64,000 nucleotides of DNA from Planctomicrobium piriforme (lineage in GTDB: Bacteria > Planctomycetota > Planctomycetia > Planctomycetales > Planctomycetaceae), in assembly GCA_945860955.1 (NCBI GenBank), contig CAMATH010000010.1:36946-100945 (forward strand), in the 5' to 3' direction. Below, piece after piece: positions 37,418 through 45,372 of this stretch. Position 1 is the first letter of the stretch, and every line of letters starts with the position of its first letter. The notes under the pieces are model-generated. The model was given only the letters and a program-made list of their open reading frames with translations, was not told where the DNA came from and ran no database searches. The position numbers and the translations under genes were made by a program.

Positions 37418-37433
37418 AAGATTCCTGTTCCTC

Positions 37434-37472
37434 AACCGCCGGTAACCTGCTAGGTTACCGGCGGTTTTTTTT
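37434..37472 (+). terminator. Intrinsic terminator of the secretin gene
   Basis: A 15-bp perfect stem (37434-37448 with 37452-37466), 3-nt loop GCT and a run of eight T from 37465. One of the clearest terminators in the window. Confidence 0.92.
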
Positions 37473-37529
37473 GCGCTGCGGGCGGTTTGTCACATTTTCC
37501 AACGAACCGCCTCCAGTTCTCACGTCGCC

Positions 37530-37620
37530 CTGGTAGGACGGGTCTCTGACCCGTCCACCCAATTTGTGCCGGCGGGTCGCGCCGCCGCCGGACGGGTCAG
37601 AGACCCGTTCTACGGCGGCC
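37530..37620. repeat. GGACGGGTC palindromic element, core copy
   Basis: CTGGTAGGACGGGTCTCTGA with GACCCGTCC closing a 9-bp hairpin, about 35 nt of GC-rich spacer, then the inverted hairpin GGACGGGTCAGAGACCCGTT and TACGGCGGCC. It matches the inner part of the element at 52554-52727 but lacks its outer TATACTCCACG ends. Confidence 0.8.
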
Positions 37621-37690
37621 TGTAGCGTGTAGCTCGGACGCGATTCGAAGACGTAATCCCCTCGTCGCCTCTCACCACATACGAGTCGCC

Positions 37691-38527
37691 ATGGAAGGCA
37701 CCGCATCCACCCGTTCCGAGCCGTTGGTCACCGTTTGCATTCCCCACTGGCAGGTGGGAGAAATGATGCGGGTCTGTTTGCGTTCGCTGCGCAAGCACTC
37801 CGCTGGCCTCAATATGGAGATCGTGGTCGTTGACAATGGATCCCGCGACGACAGCCTGGACTGGCTGCGCTCGCTGTCGTGGATCCGGCTGATCGAACGC
37901 CCCGAAGAAACGCCGGCGAACTGGCCGATGAACGTCTTCACCGCCTGGGATCGCGGATTGCGCGAAGCGCGGGGCCGATATTTTCTGACGATGCACTCGG
38001 ACGTGTTCATCACTCACGATGGTTGGCTGGCACCATTCCTTCGGGAGATGGCTCGCGACTCCAACGCGGCCGCTTCCGGGGCCTGGAAGTTGGAACTTGA
38101 GCATCCTTTATACAGTTGGCAGAAACGAGTCGTTGGCGGCGCGGTCTCGTCGCTCAAACGCCTATTCGGTCGCCACGGTCGGGACGATTCGCACCAGGGG
38201 AAATACCCCCGCGATTACTGTGCCCTGTACCGCCGTGAACTGTTAATGAAGCATGATCTGACCTTCTGCCCAGAACCCGGGGAAATCACCGGAGGGCACG
38301 CTATCGCCAGGCAATTGTGGGCCGCTGGCTATACCACACCGGTTTTTCCCGTGTGGGAAATGTCGCAGGCGGTCATTCACGTGACTCACGCGACCGCCGC
38401 CGTCGCCACGGGGAATCGCCTGAACCATGCCCGCTCGCAGCGACGGGCCGAAGCCCGCGCCCGGCGGTTGCTGGAATCGGCCTGGGTCCAGGAATTGGGA
38501 CGTGCCGACGAACTCGATGCCGCTTAG
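37691..38527 (+). CDS. Glycosyltransferase family 2
   Basis: A 278-aa GT-A fold enzyme. The N-terminus VTVCIPHWQVGEMMRVCLRS and MEIVVVDNGSRDDSLDWL are the classic GT2 nucleotide-sugar binding strands. FLTMHSDVFITHDGW carries the DxD-like metal site (HSD). A positively charged C-terminus (ARSQRRAEARARRLLES) could contact membrane or acceptor. It probably adds a sugar to a cell-surface glycan or lipid. No transmembrane helix is seen. It lies just downstream of the repeat element and appears monocistronic. Confidence 0.85.
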   Translation: MEGTASTRSEPLVTVCIPHWQVGEMMRVCLRSLRKHSAGLNMEIVVVDNGSRDDSLDWLRSLSWIRLIERPEETPANWPMNVFTAWDRGLREARGRYFLTMHSDVFITHDGWLAPFLREMARDSNAAASGAWKLELEHPLYSWQKRVVGGAVSSLKRLFGRHGRDDSHQGKYPRDYCALYRRELLMKHDLTFCPEPGEITGGHAIARQLWAAGYTTPVFPVWEMSQAVIHVTHATAAVATGNRLNHARSQRRAEARARRLLESAWVQELGRADELDAA

Positions 38528-38616
38528 ATCCACGAATTGCTCGCATCCACGCCGACTGATACCATAGCGACTGTCGATTGCCATCAATCCACGGCGTCTT
38601 GTGCTGGAGCGTCCCC

Positions 38617-40008
38617 ATGTTGCGAGTCTTTGGCAGCCCGAATCGGTTCGGCCGACGCGATTTCCTGCGTATTGGCAGTCTCGCGCTGGGAGGCCTGACG
38701 CTGCCGCAATTGCTGGCGACCCAGGCCGCCGGCGCTTCCGGCCGACTGGCGACGGGGAAGTCGGTTATCTTCCTGTTCCAACATGGCGGTCCCAGTCAGA
38801 TCGAAACGTTCGATCCCAAAATGACCGCCCCCGTGGGGATTCAAAGCGCCACCGGCGCGGTTCAGACGAAGATTCCAGGAATCTCGTTCGGCGGAACGCT
38901 TCCCAAACTGGCACAACTGGCCGACAAATTCTCGATCGTGCGGTCGTTCGCGACGGGGGATGGCAATCACGACATCAAGCCGATTGTCGGGCGCGATAGC
39001 GGCGGAGCAAATTTGGGGTCGCTGTATTCCCGCGTGGTGGGTAGCAACAGCTCCACCACGGGGATGCCCACCAACGCCGCCCTGTACTGCCGGGCGGTCG
39101 ACCCGATGGCAAAACCAGTCATCAAGGATTTTGGCAATTTCGAAGCGACCGGCGGGATTGGCGCTTCGTATGCGCCGTTCGTCCCCGGTGCCGGTGGGGA
39201 CTTGCAGCGCGACATGGAGCTGAACCTGCCGATGGATCGTCTGGGAGACCGACGGGCTCTCCTGGGCGAACTCGACCGCGTCCGGTTTCAACTCGACGCC
39301 AGCGGAAAACTCGATGGACTCGACCGACTGCGGGAACAGGCGTTTGGAACCATCGTCGGAGGAGCGGCGGGGGCGTTTGACCTGTCGCAGGAATCTCCCG
39401 CGACCGTCGCCCGTTACGACACCGCCCCGCTGTTTGGCTCCGACGGAATTTCGCGTCGCTGGAACAATTATCCGCACTACGTCGACAACGCCCGCAGTCT
39501 TGGCAAACTGCTGCTGCTGGCGCGGCGTTTGTGTGAAGCGGGTTGCGGCTTTGTCACGATCACCACCAGCTTTGTCTGGGACAATCACTCGGATGTGAAC
39601 AATGCCGGTGCGGAAGAGGGGATGCGGTATTGCGGCATTCCGTTCGACCACGCTGTCTCGGCATTCATTGAAGATTGCGAAGCCCGAGGACTTTCAGACA
39701 AGATCCTGCTGGTCTGCTGTGGTGAGATGGGGCGAACGCCGCGTATCAACGCCAACGGCGGCCGCGATCACTGGGGGGGATTGGCTCCGCTGATGCTGTT
39801 CGGCGGCCGAACGCGACCCGGCCAGGTGATTGGCCAGTCGACCCGCGACGCGGGGGAACCATCGAGTGAACCGATTCGAATTCCCAATCTGCTGGCGACC
39901 ATCATGCACACACTGCTCGATGTGGGAGAACTGCGGATCACCCGGGGGGTGCCAGCCGAGGTCGTCCGTGCCGCATCCGCCGCCGATCCGATTCCGGGTT
40001 TGTTTTAG
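38617..40008 (+). CDS. DUF1501 protein with Tat-type leader
   Basis: A 463-aa DUF1501 protein, the third in the window. The ATG at 38617 follows CTGGAG and gives the Tat leader GRRDFLRIGSLALGGLTLPQ. Motifs include FLFQHGGPSQIETFDPKM, VCCGEMGRTPRINANGGRDH and APLMLFGGRTRPGQVIGQS. Unlike the copy at 26888-28273 it has no DUF1549/1553 partner nearby. Its neighbours are a GT2 gene and a YHS-like protein gene. Confidence 0.92.
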   Translation: MLRVFGSPNRFGRRDFLRIGSLALGGLTLPQLLATQAAGASGRLATGKSVIFLFQHGGPSQIETFDPKMTAPVGIQSATGAVQTKIPGISFGGTLPKLAQLADKFSIVRSFATGDGNHDIKPIVGRDSGGANLGSLYSRVVGSNSSTTGMPTNAALYCRAVDPMAKPVIKDFGNFEATGGIGASYAPFVPGAGGDLQRDMELNLPMDRLGDRRALLGELDRVRFQLDASGKLDGLDRLREQAFGTIVGGAAGAFDLSQESPATVARYDTAPLFGSDGISRRWNNYPHYVDNARSLGKLLLLARRLCEAGCGFVTITTSFVWDNHSDVNNAGAEEGMRYCGIPFDHAVSAFIEDCEARGLSDKILLVCCGEMGRTPRINANGGRDHWGGLAPLMLFGGRTRPGQVIGQSTRDAGEPSSEPIRIPNLLATIMHTLLDVGELRITRGVPAEVVRAASAADPIPGLF

Positions 40009-40394
40009 CGGGTGCGGTCTTCCTCGGCACCGCGAAAAATGTAAACTGATTCCCGAACCGAGTCGTTCCAATTACGAAGCGTCGCAGCGACAGTGAAGTC
40101 GTCGGCGTTCCGCGACGAGTGCCGTTCAGGAACTTCGCAACGGGAGGAATGCGCCCCGCATTTCGCGGACAAACCCGATGCGGAAAACAAGCCACATCGA
40201 CCGTGGAGTCCTGGGAAATCTGGGTTAACTTTTCCTAATCGGTTGTTTTTATGGTTTCTACCGTGAATTCGAGGGGCGGAACGGCGCGATCGGCAAACAT
40301 TCTGGATCGTTGAATCCCGATAACAATTCCAGCAGGCGGTTTCGGCAATGCCATTGGGTGTGGCCGAGCGATTCAAGCCTTTCGTCTGGGAACA
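40009..40394. other. Intergenic region, 386 bp
   Basis: No gene, repeat or terminator recognised. The stretch 40221-40262 is relatively AT-rich (TAATCGGTTGTTTTTATGG) and may hold the promoter of the downstream gene, but no -35/-10 pair is convincing. Confidence 0.3.
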
Positions 40395-42134
40395 ATGCCG
40401 ATGTCGGACCCCGTTCGTTTCATGAAGCCGTTTTCGGTCTTCGCCGTCACCTGCGGGATCATGCTGGCGCCTGCGGGAGACACCTACGCGCAACTGTTCG
40501 GGCGCAGCAGTTCCCGAACTCCCGCCCCGGCCGCCTCGCCCCGAGACAGTGACATCAATCGCGAACTCGCCGACATTTATCGGCGGAACGGTCGCGAGAT
40601 GCCCGACATGCCCGCCGACTCCGACGACGTGGTCACTCCCCGATCGGCGGCCACTCGCAACGCCCGGGCGGAAGTCCCGGCACGCGTTTCGCAACCCAAA
40701 CCCGGCTTCTTTGGCAAACTGTTCGGCAAGGGGCGACCGGCTCCCGCTCCCGAAGATGAGGCACCTCCCGAACCGCGGCGTCGTCTGTTTGGTTCGCGTT
40801 CGCAGACTGACGCGGAGGCGAAGGCGGCGGCCGCCAAGAAGGTCGACCCTAAGACCGGGAAAAAGAAGAACTCCGAACTGCTCGACCCAAAAGAACTGGA
40901 ACCCTTGCCCCCCCGGTCGGCTGACGCGGCTGGTCGGCGCAACACCCTGTCGGCGCCCAAATCGTCCCGAGAAGGGGCGGTCCGGCGTGAACCGGTTGGT
41001 TTGCAACCTGCCGAGCAATTCCCCGACACGGAATTGCGTCCCAAGTCGCGGCCCGGGGTCGTTCCTCCGTCGCCCGATGACGAAGACGGCTTCTTTGGCG
41101 ACCCGAAAGAAGACACGGACGGCGACTCGCTCGATCTGTCCGTCAATTCGCCCCCCAGTCGGCAACGTGGACCCGAAAGCCGCGAGGTGGCTGCGAAGGA
41201 GGGAAGTCCGCGCAAGCCCGTCGACGAGGAATTCGGCTTCACCGAACCGCGGGAAGCGGCGGACGAAGAGAGTCTGGACGAGTCTGCCGATGGCGATGTA
41301 CCGGGCGCGGCCCAATCTGAGGCCGACGTGGCTGTGACCGCTCCCCCCGAGGACGAGCCGTTCGAGTCAGCGTTCGATTCCCCCTACACCGGGGCCAAGA
41401 TCTCGCCTCGCGAAGTCGAATCGCGCCGAGTGGAGGCTGCCGATACACCGGTGGCCCGGCTGGGGGCCGCGACTCGATCGGCCTCCACGGCACCTTCAAA
41501 AAACAGTGGCACGGTGAACCGTGGTGCCGTAACAAATTCCCCGAAACAAACCACCGTCGTGGCGAAAGCGCCTGCTGCCGACCAGGATGACACTCCCCCG
41601 TCGGCATTGAGCGATGAAACCGACGTGCCCGTCAGCAAGTCGGCACGCCCCGTGGCGGCTCCGGTTGAACGGATTCCCGCGAAGGAACAGCGAACAGCCC
41701 TCAAGCCGGTCTCACAAAAGTCCGGAACCACGGAGACCGACTTCGACTCCGCACCGGCAAGGACCGTAGCGAAGGCGATGCGTCCCCAGCGCGGCGGCTC
41801 GACTTCGCAGGCGGGGCTGATGGGTTATTGCCCCGTCACATTGAAAGACACCCGCCAGATGGCACCGGCGTCTCCAGAATTCGCCTCGCAGTTTGGCGGC
41901 CGGCGGTATGAATTCGCCTCGGCTGAGGCGAAGCAGGCATTCGACGCCAATCCTCGCCGCTACCTGCCAGCGATGAACGGCCAGGATGTGGTGCGACTCT
42001 CGCAAGGAGAACGCGGAATCGAGGGAACGCTCGATCACGCGGCCTGGTACCGAGGCAAGCTGTATCTGTTCGCCAGCGATGAGTCACTACAAGTCTTTGT
42101 GAACAGCCCCAGCGATTTCGTGTCGTTCCCGTAG
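40395..42134 (+). CDS. Exported low-complexity protein with tandem YHS-like domains
   Basis: A 579-aa protein with a signal peptide (PFSVFAVTCGIMLAPAGDTY, cleavage near YAQ). Residues about 35-465 are low complexity, rich in Pro, Ser, Arg and acidic residues, probably disordered. The last ~105 residues contain two YHS-like motifs: LMGYCPVTLKDTR with RRYEFASAEAKQAFDANPRR, and HAAWYRGKLYLFASDESLQV. YHS domains bind metal or act as sensors in known proteins; only the first copy keeps a Cys. Function unknown. ATG at 40401 is an alternative start with better spacing from GGGA. A strong terminator follows. Confidence 0.78.
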   Translation: MPMSDPVRFMKPFSVFAVTCGIMLAPAGDTYAQLFGRSSSRTPAPAASPRDSDINRELADIYRRNGREMPDMPADSDDVVTPRSAATRNARAEVPARVSQPKPGFFGKLFGKGRPAPAPEDEAPPEPRRRLFGSRSQTDAEAKAAAAKKVDPKTGKKKNSELLDPKELEPLPPRSADAAGRRNTLSAPKSSREGAVRREPVGLQPAEQFPDTELRPKSRPGVVPPSPDDEDGFFGDPKEDTDGDSLDLSVNSPPSRQRGPESREVAAKEGSPRKPVDEEFGFTEPREAADEESLDESADGDVPGAAQSEADVAVTAPPEDEPFESAFDSPYTGAKISPREVESRRVEAADTPVARLGAATRSASTAPSKNSGTVNRGAVTNSPKQTTVVAKAPAADQDDTPPSALSDETDVPVSKSARPVAAPVERIPAKEQRTALKPVSQKSGTTETDFDSAPARTVAKAMRPQRGGSTSQAGLMGYCPVTLKDTRQMAPASPEFASQFGGRRYEFASAEAKQAFDANPRRYLPAMNGQDVVRLSQGERGIEGTLDHAAWYRGKLYLFASDESLQVFVNSPSDFVSFP

Positions 42135-42160
42135 GGTCTCCAACGGCCGACACATTCTTG

Positions 42161-42202
42161 ACCACGGCGTGAATCCCCAGAATTCACGCCGTGGTTTTTT
42201 TT
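42161..42202 (+). terminator. Intrinsic terminator of the YHS-like gene
   Basis: Stem ACCACGGCGTGAAT (42161-42174) with ATTCACGCCGTGGT (42182-42195), 7-nt loop, then eight T. Confidence 0.92.
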
Positions 42203-42657
42203 CAACGACCCGCTTGGAGGCTAAGTTCCAGCGAACGCAGCGAGTGGGCCGAGAAGCCGAACTGCGGAATGTGGTTGTGCAGCTCTGAGAGTGCGTACGA
42301 CGGACGGAAAGAATTTGACAGGATGAAGAGGATGAACGGGATGAACAGGATGGAGATGCTCGCCATTCCTGCTCTCTGGATAAGTGGCTGAAATCGAAAA
42401 ACTCCCGATCCACACGATTGACTGTCGCCCCAGCAATCCTGTCCATCCTTTTCATCCCTTTCAGCCTGTCTAAAAATTCAACGACCCGCAAGCGCAGCGA
42501 GTAGGCGGTGCGCGTATCAACGGGCATTGCTGTTGGAGTTCGGGCGATCCTAGCCCCGAAGCGGGCCTTTGTTTTTTTGTGTGGACTGTGGAAAGGGCTC
42601 ACTCACCACATCACCCCACCCGTCGCAACCTGATTTGGATTCCAGGACTCTTCTCCC
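42203..42657. repeat. Modular dispersed repeat, copy 1
   Basis: Contains a ~224-nt module (42262-42485) from CTGCGGAATGTGGTTGTG to TAAAAATTCAACGAC, with GACAGGATGAAGAGGATGAA inside. A second module (42521-42567) ends CTAGCCCCGAAGCGGGCC. Both recur, inverted, at 60226-60511 but with the modules in the opposite relative order. GCAGCGAGT occurs on both sides of the first module. No gene seen. Confidence 0.8.
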
Positions 42658-43341
42658 ATGCCCCCGAGCGTGACCTATACCCCCGGCCCCGACCTGCGGA
42701 CCGTTCGCACCAGCGACGGCAAAGTCGTCGATGTTCCTGCGGATTGGGAGTTACTGCCACCGGGTGACCCGGGTCTGACTCGGCGTGTCAAAGCGGCTGG
42801 TTCGCATTTCGCGGTTCAGGAGAAGGTGGGGCGCAAGCTCTTCTCGCGCGGCGTGTGGGCACCGGCGGCGACAGTTGCCCGGATCAAAGCCGAACTCGAC
42901 GTGGAACGATCGACTGAACAATACGCCCGCAAACAGGAATTGGCCGCAAAACGGCGGGACAAGGCGCAGACCGCCTATGTCGAGGACTTTTTTGGGGCGG
43001 TCGTGGCGTTTCTGGCGTTCGATCCAAAGTATGCCGACCTGGCCCAACGGTTGGCGACCGCAGTCACCACGCATGCGACGCCGGTTGGCAGCGGAACCGT
43101 CGCCCGGACCGAGCGCATCCCGATTGAGCAGCGGGCCGAGGCGGCCGTCATTGCTTGGATGCGCCATCAGACAACTGGATACGACTCACTCAAGATTCCA
43201 CGGATCCGGGGGGAACGCCGGGAGGTGCGACGCATGCTTGCGCGGCGATCGCACGATTTGCTCGAGCGATATCGCAGGGGAGAAGCGATTCCGGCGACTT
43301 GTCCGTTGAAAATTGCGTTGGGAACAGCCGAGAATTCCTGA
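42658..43341 (+). CDS. DUF2293 domain-containing protein
   Basis: A 227-aa cytoplasmic protein. VPADWELLPPGDPGLTRRVK and AAGSHFAVQEKVGRKLFSRG fit the start of DUF2293 proteins, and IPIEQRAEAAVIAWMRHQTTGYDSLKI with IRGERREVRRMLARRS the conserved C-terminal domain. The family is of unknown function, common in planctomycetes and actinobacteria. No catalytic motif is evident. It is flanked upstream by the dispersed repeat. Confidence 0.8.
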   Translation: MPPSVTYTPGPDLRTVRTSDGKVVDVPADWELLPPGDPGLTRRVKAAGSHFAVQEKVGRKLFSRGVWAPAATVARIKAELDVERSTEQYARKQELAAKRRDKAQTAYVEDFFGAVVAFLAFDPKYADLAQRLATAVTTHATPVGSGTVARTERIPIEQRAEAAVIAWMRHQTTGYDSLKIPRIRGERREVRRMLARRSHDLLERYRRGEAIPATCPLKIALGTAENS

Positions 43342-43503
43342 ATTCGACTCCACGCGACATGCCCGCAACCGCGTCGGCTCGGCCGGTAACCCGGGTGGCG
43401 CGCCGCGTTCGTATTCGAAATCCGCTTGATCCGAGGTCGGCCTGTCCGTCATACTTTCTGGTCAGGTGATGACAGTCTCGATCTTCAAAACGTCGACCGG
43501 CCC

Positions 43504-45288
43504 ATGAACCAACATTCAAAGACCTGGGGAATAGCGGAATGGCAAGTCTTTAGTGGCTGTTGTGTCGTGTTTTTGTCGATCCTGGGTGTCGCGGTCTGGC
43601 AAGCCGTTGCTCAGAATTTGCAGGTACGTCAATCACCGGCTGATCGCGAAGCCCCCACGCGAGTCGAATTGGCTCAACCCGGCTCCCCTGCACCCACTCC
43701 TCCGGAGGAGCGCGCTCCCCTTCCGCCGTCGAGGGATCTCGTGGTGGGTGAGCCAGTCCGTCCCGACGGGCTGGCTGCCGACCAACCTCGGGTCGATTTC
43801 GACGATCCCGACGAGAGTCCGCCAGCCAGGGCAGTCGAACCCGATGCCCCCGCGACTGAAATCGCGAGCGACGAAAGTGAGTCCGCTCCGACCGTGGCGG
43901 ACTCCCCCGAACCATCGATCTCGTTGGATGATCTTCGCGAACATTGGCTCGCTCGTTTCGATCCCACCGACGACATGCAACTTGCCGCCGAGCGAGAGGC
44001 GCTCATCGCAGGCGAACGGCACAACAAAAGCACAGAGCCGGCGACGCAATCGCGGATCAATCTGGCGATCCGGGAGTATGTGGCCAAAGGATTTCGAGAA
44101 GAGTCGCTGTCAGAGGACGAAGTCGACGAGGCGCTCGGCCGGGCGCGTAAGGCCGCAGCGGGTGATCCGCGTCTTGAGTTCGCCGAGGGGCTGGTGGCGC
44201 AGCGACAGGGAAAAATCGACGCCGCTCTAGCAAGGTTTCAACGGGCGGCCGATGGAAAACTCCTGCCGGCGGCGTTTGCCTGGCTGGCTTTCCATGACGA
44301 AAGTGGTGAGCCGGACGATGGACGGACCCTAACCGGCATCCGCCGGATTGTGCTGCAGTTGAGCCAGGAGCCTGCCGGCCTGACACCGACGTCGATGCAG
44401 TACTTCGCCCGGGAACTGGGAGGTTATCGCGAGTGCATCGGCGCGTGCCGGAATTCCAACGAGTTCAATGACAAATTGAAGGCGATCGATGAATTGGTGG
44501 CCGAGCGCTGGTCCAGCAATCTCGTGGAATCCTGGGATTTGGGACGCCAGCGTATTGCGTCGAGCCGGCAGCGATTGGTCCGACTTCAACAAGCCGATCC
44601 GGAGTCACTGGCGAGCGTCGTCCGGGCACACCTGGACGAATTGAATGCCGGCATGACCGCCGCCGAAAAGGAAGCAGCTCAGTCGGAAAACGAGTTGAAT
44701 GACTCGAAGTCCGATGAGGAATCGGCGGGAAAGCAGTTACTCGCCTCCATTCGAAAGGACCAGACGCATGCGAAGGCGCTCGTCCGGCAGGGCGCACTGC
44801 TCCGGCAGGATTCCAGATCGCTGTCGATTCCCCGCAAGACCGCGCAGCGAATCATCGGCACCCGCAGGGTCCGCCGACGCGTCAAAGGGAGCCGTTCAAG
44901 GAAGAACGATGACAGGACAGAATACGAAACGGTGGAAGAACCAATCTATGAGTGGTACGAACCCGACAACGTCCGCGACGAGCGATTGCAACGTCTTGCC
45001 CGGGTCGAACAGCAGCTCCGCGAGGTGGGGTCGGCACATGCGGGGCTGATCCAGAACATTCGCACGGCGGAGGAGGAACGCAAGCGGTTGAAACTCGAAA
45101 CCAAGCAAGACAGTCAGGAGTTTCGCGGGCGTCGCAATCGTCATTCGCAATTGAAGGAGACGATCGAAGAAGTTTCGATTCACGCTCCGACGCCAGAGAA
45201 CATCGACCGCTGGATGAGCGATCCAGGCTACTGGGTTCGGTTCGACCCGGAGCAATGGAAGGACCGCCTGATGAGTGTCCTTAAATGA
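43504..45288 (+). CDS. Membrane-anchored coiled-coil protein of unknown function
   Basis: A 594-aa protein with one N-terminal helix (VFSGCCVVFLSILGVAVWQA, about 15-35), then a Pro/Glu-rich linker to about residue 130. A helical, TPR-like region follows (DEALGRARKAAAGDPRLEFA, GLVAQRQGKIDAALARFQRA). Two long coiled coils surround a basic segment (TRRVRRRVKGSRSRKNDD). The C-terminus is charged. The body is probably periplasmic. No enzyme motif and no named family. The ATG at 43504 is selected by the helix; no clear ribosome-binding site precedes it. Confidence 0.7.
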   Translation: MNQHSKTWGIAEWQVFSGCCVVFLSILGVAVWQAVAQNLQVRQSPADREAPTRVELAQPGSPAPTPPEERAPLPPSRDLVVGEPVRPDGLAADQPRVDFDDPDESPPARAVEPDAPATEIASDESESAPTVADSPEPSISLDDLREHWLARFDPTDDMQLAAEREALIAGERHNKSTEPATQSRINLAIREYVAKGFREESLSEDEVDEALGRARKAAAGDPRLEFAEGLVAQRQGKIDAALARFQRAADGKLLPAAFAWLAFHDESGEPDDGRTLTGIRRIVLQLSQEPAGLTPTSMQYFARELGGYRECIGACRNSNEFNDKLKAIDELVAERWSSNLVESWDLGRQRIASSRQRLVRLQQADPESLASVVRAHLDELNAGMTAAEKEAAQSENELNDSKSDEESAGKQLLASIRKDQTHAKALVRQGALLRQDSRSLSIPRKTAQRIIGTRRVRRRVKGSRSRKNDDRTEYETVEEPIYEWYEPDNVRDERLQRLARVEQQLREVGSAHAGLIQNIRTAEEERKRLKLETKQDSQEFRGRRNRHSQLKETIEEVSIHAPTPENIDRWMSDPGYWVRFDPEQWKDRLMSVLK

Positions 45289-45372
45289 GGCCGCAACAAG
45301 TGCAGGAACCTGCACGGTGAGTCGGTTGGTCGATTATGAAATCACCAAAAATTTTGCGAACCCCCGTTCTCC

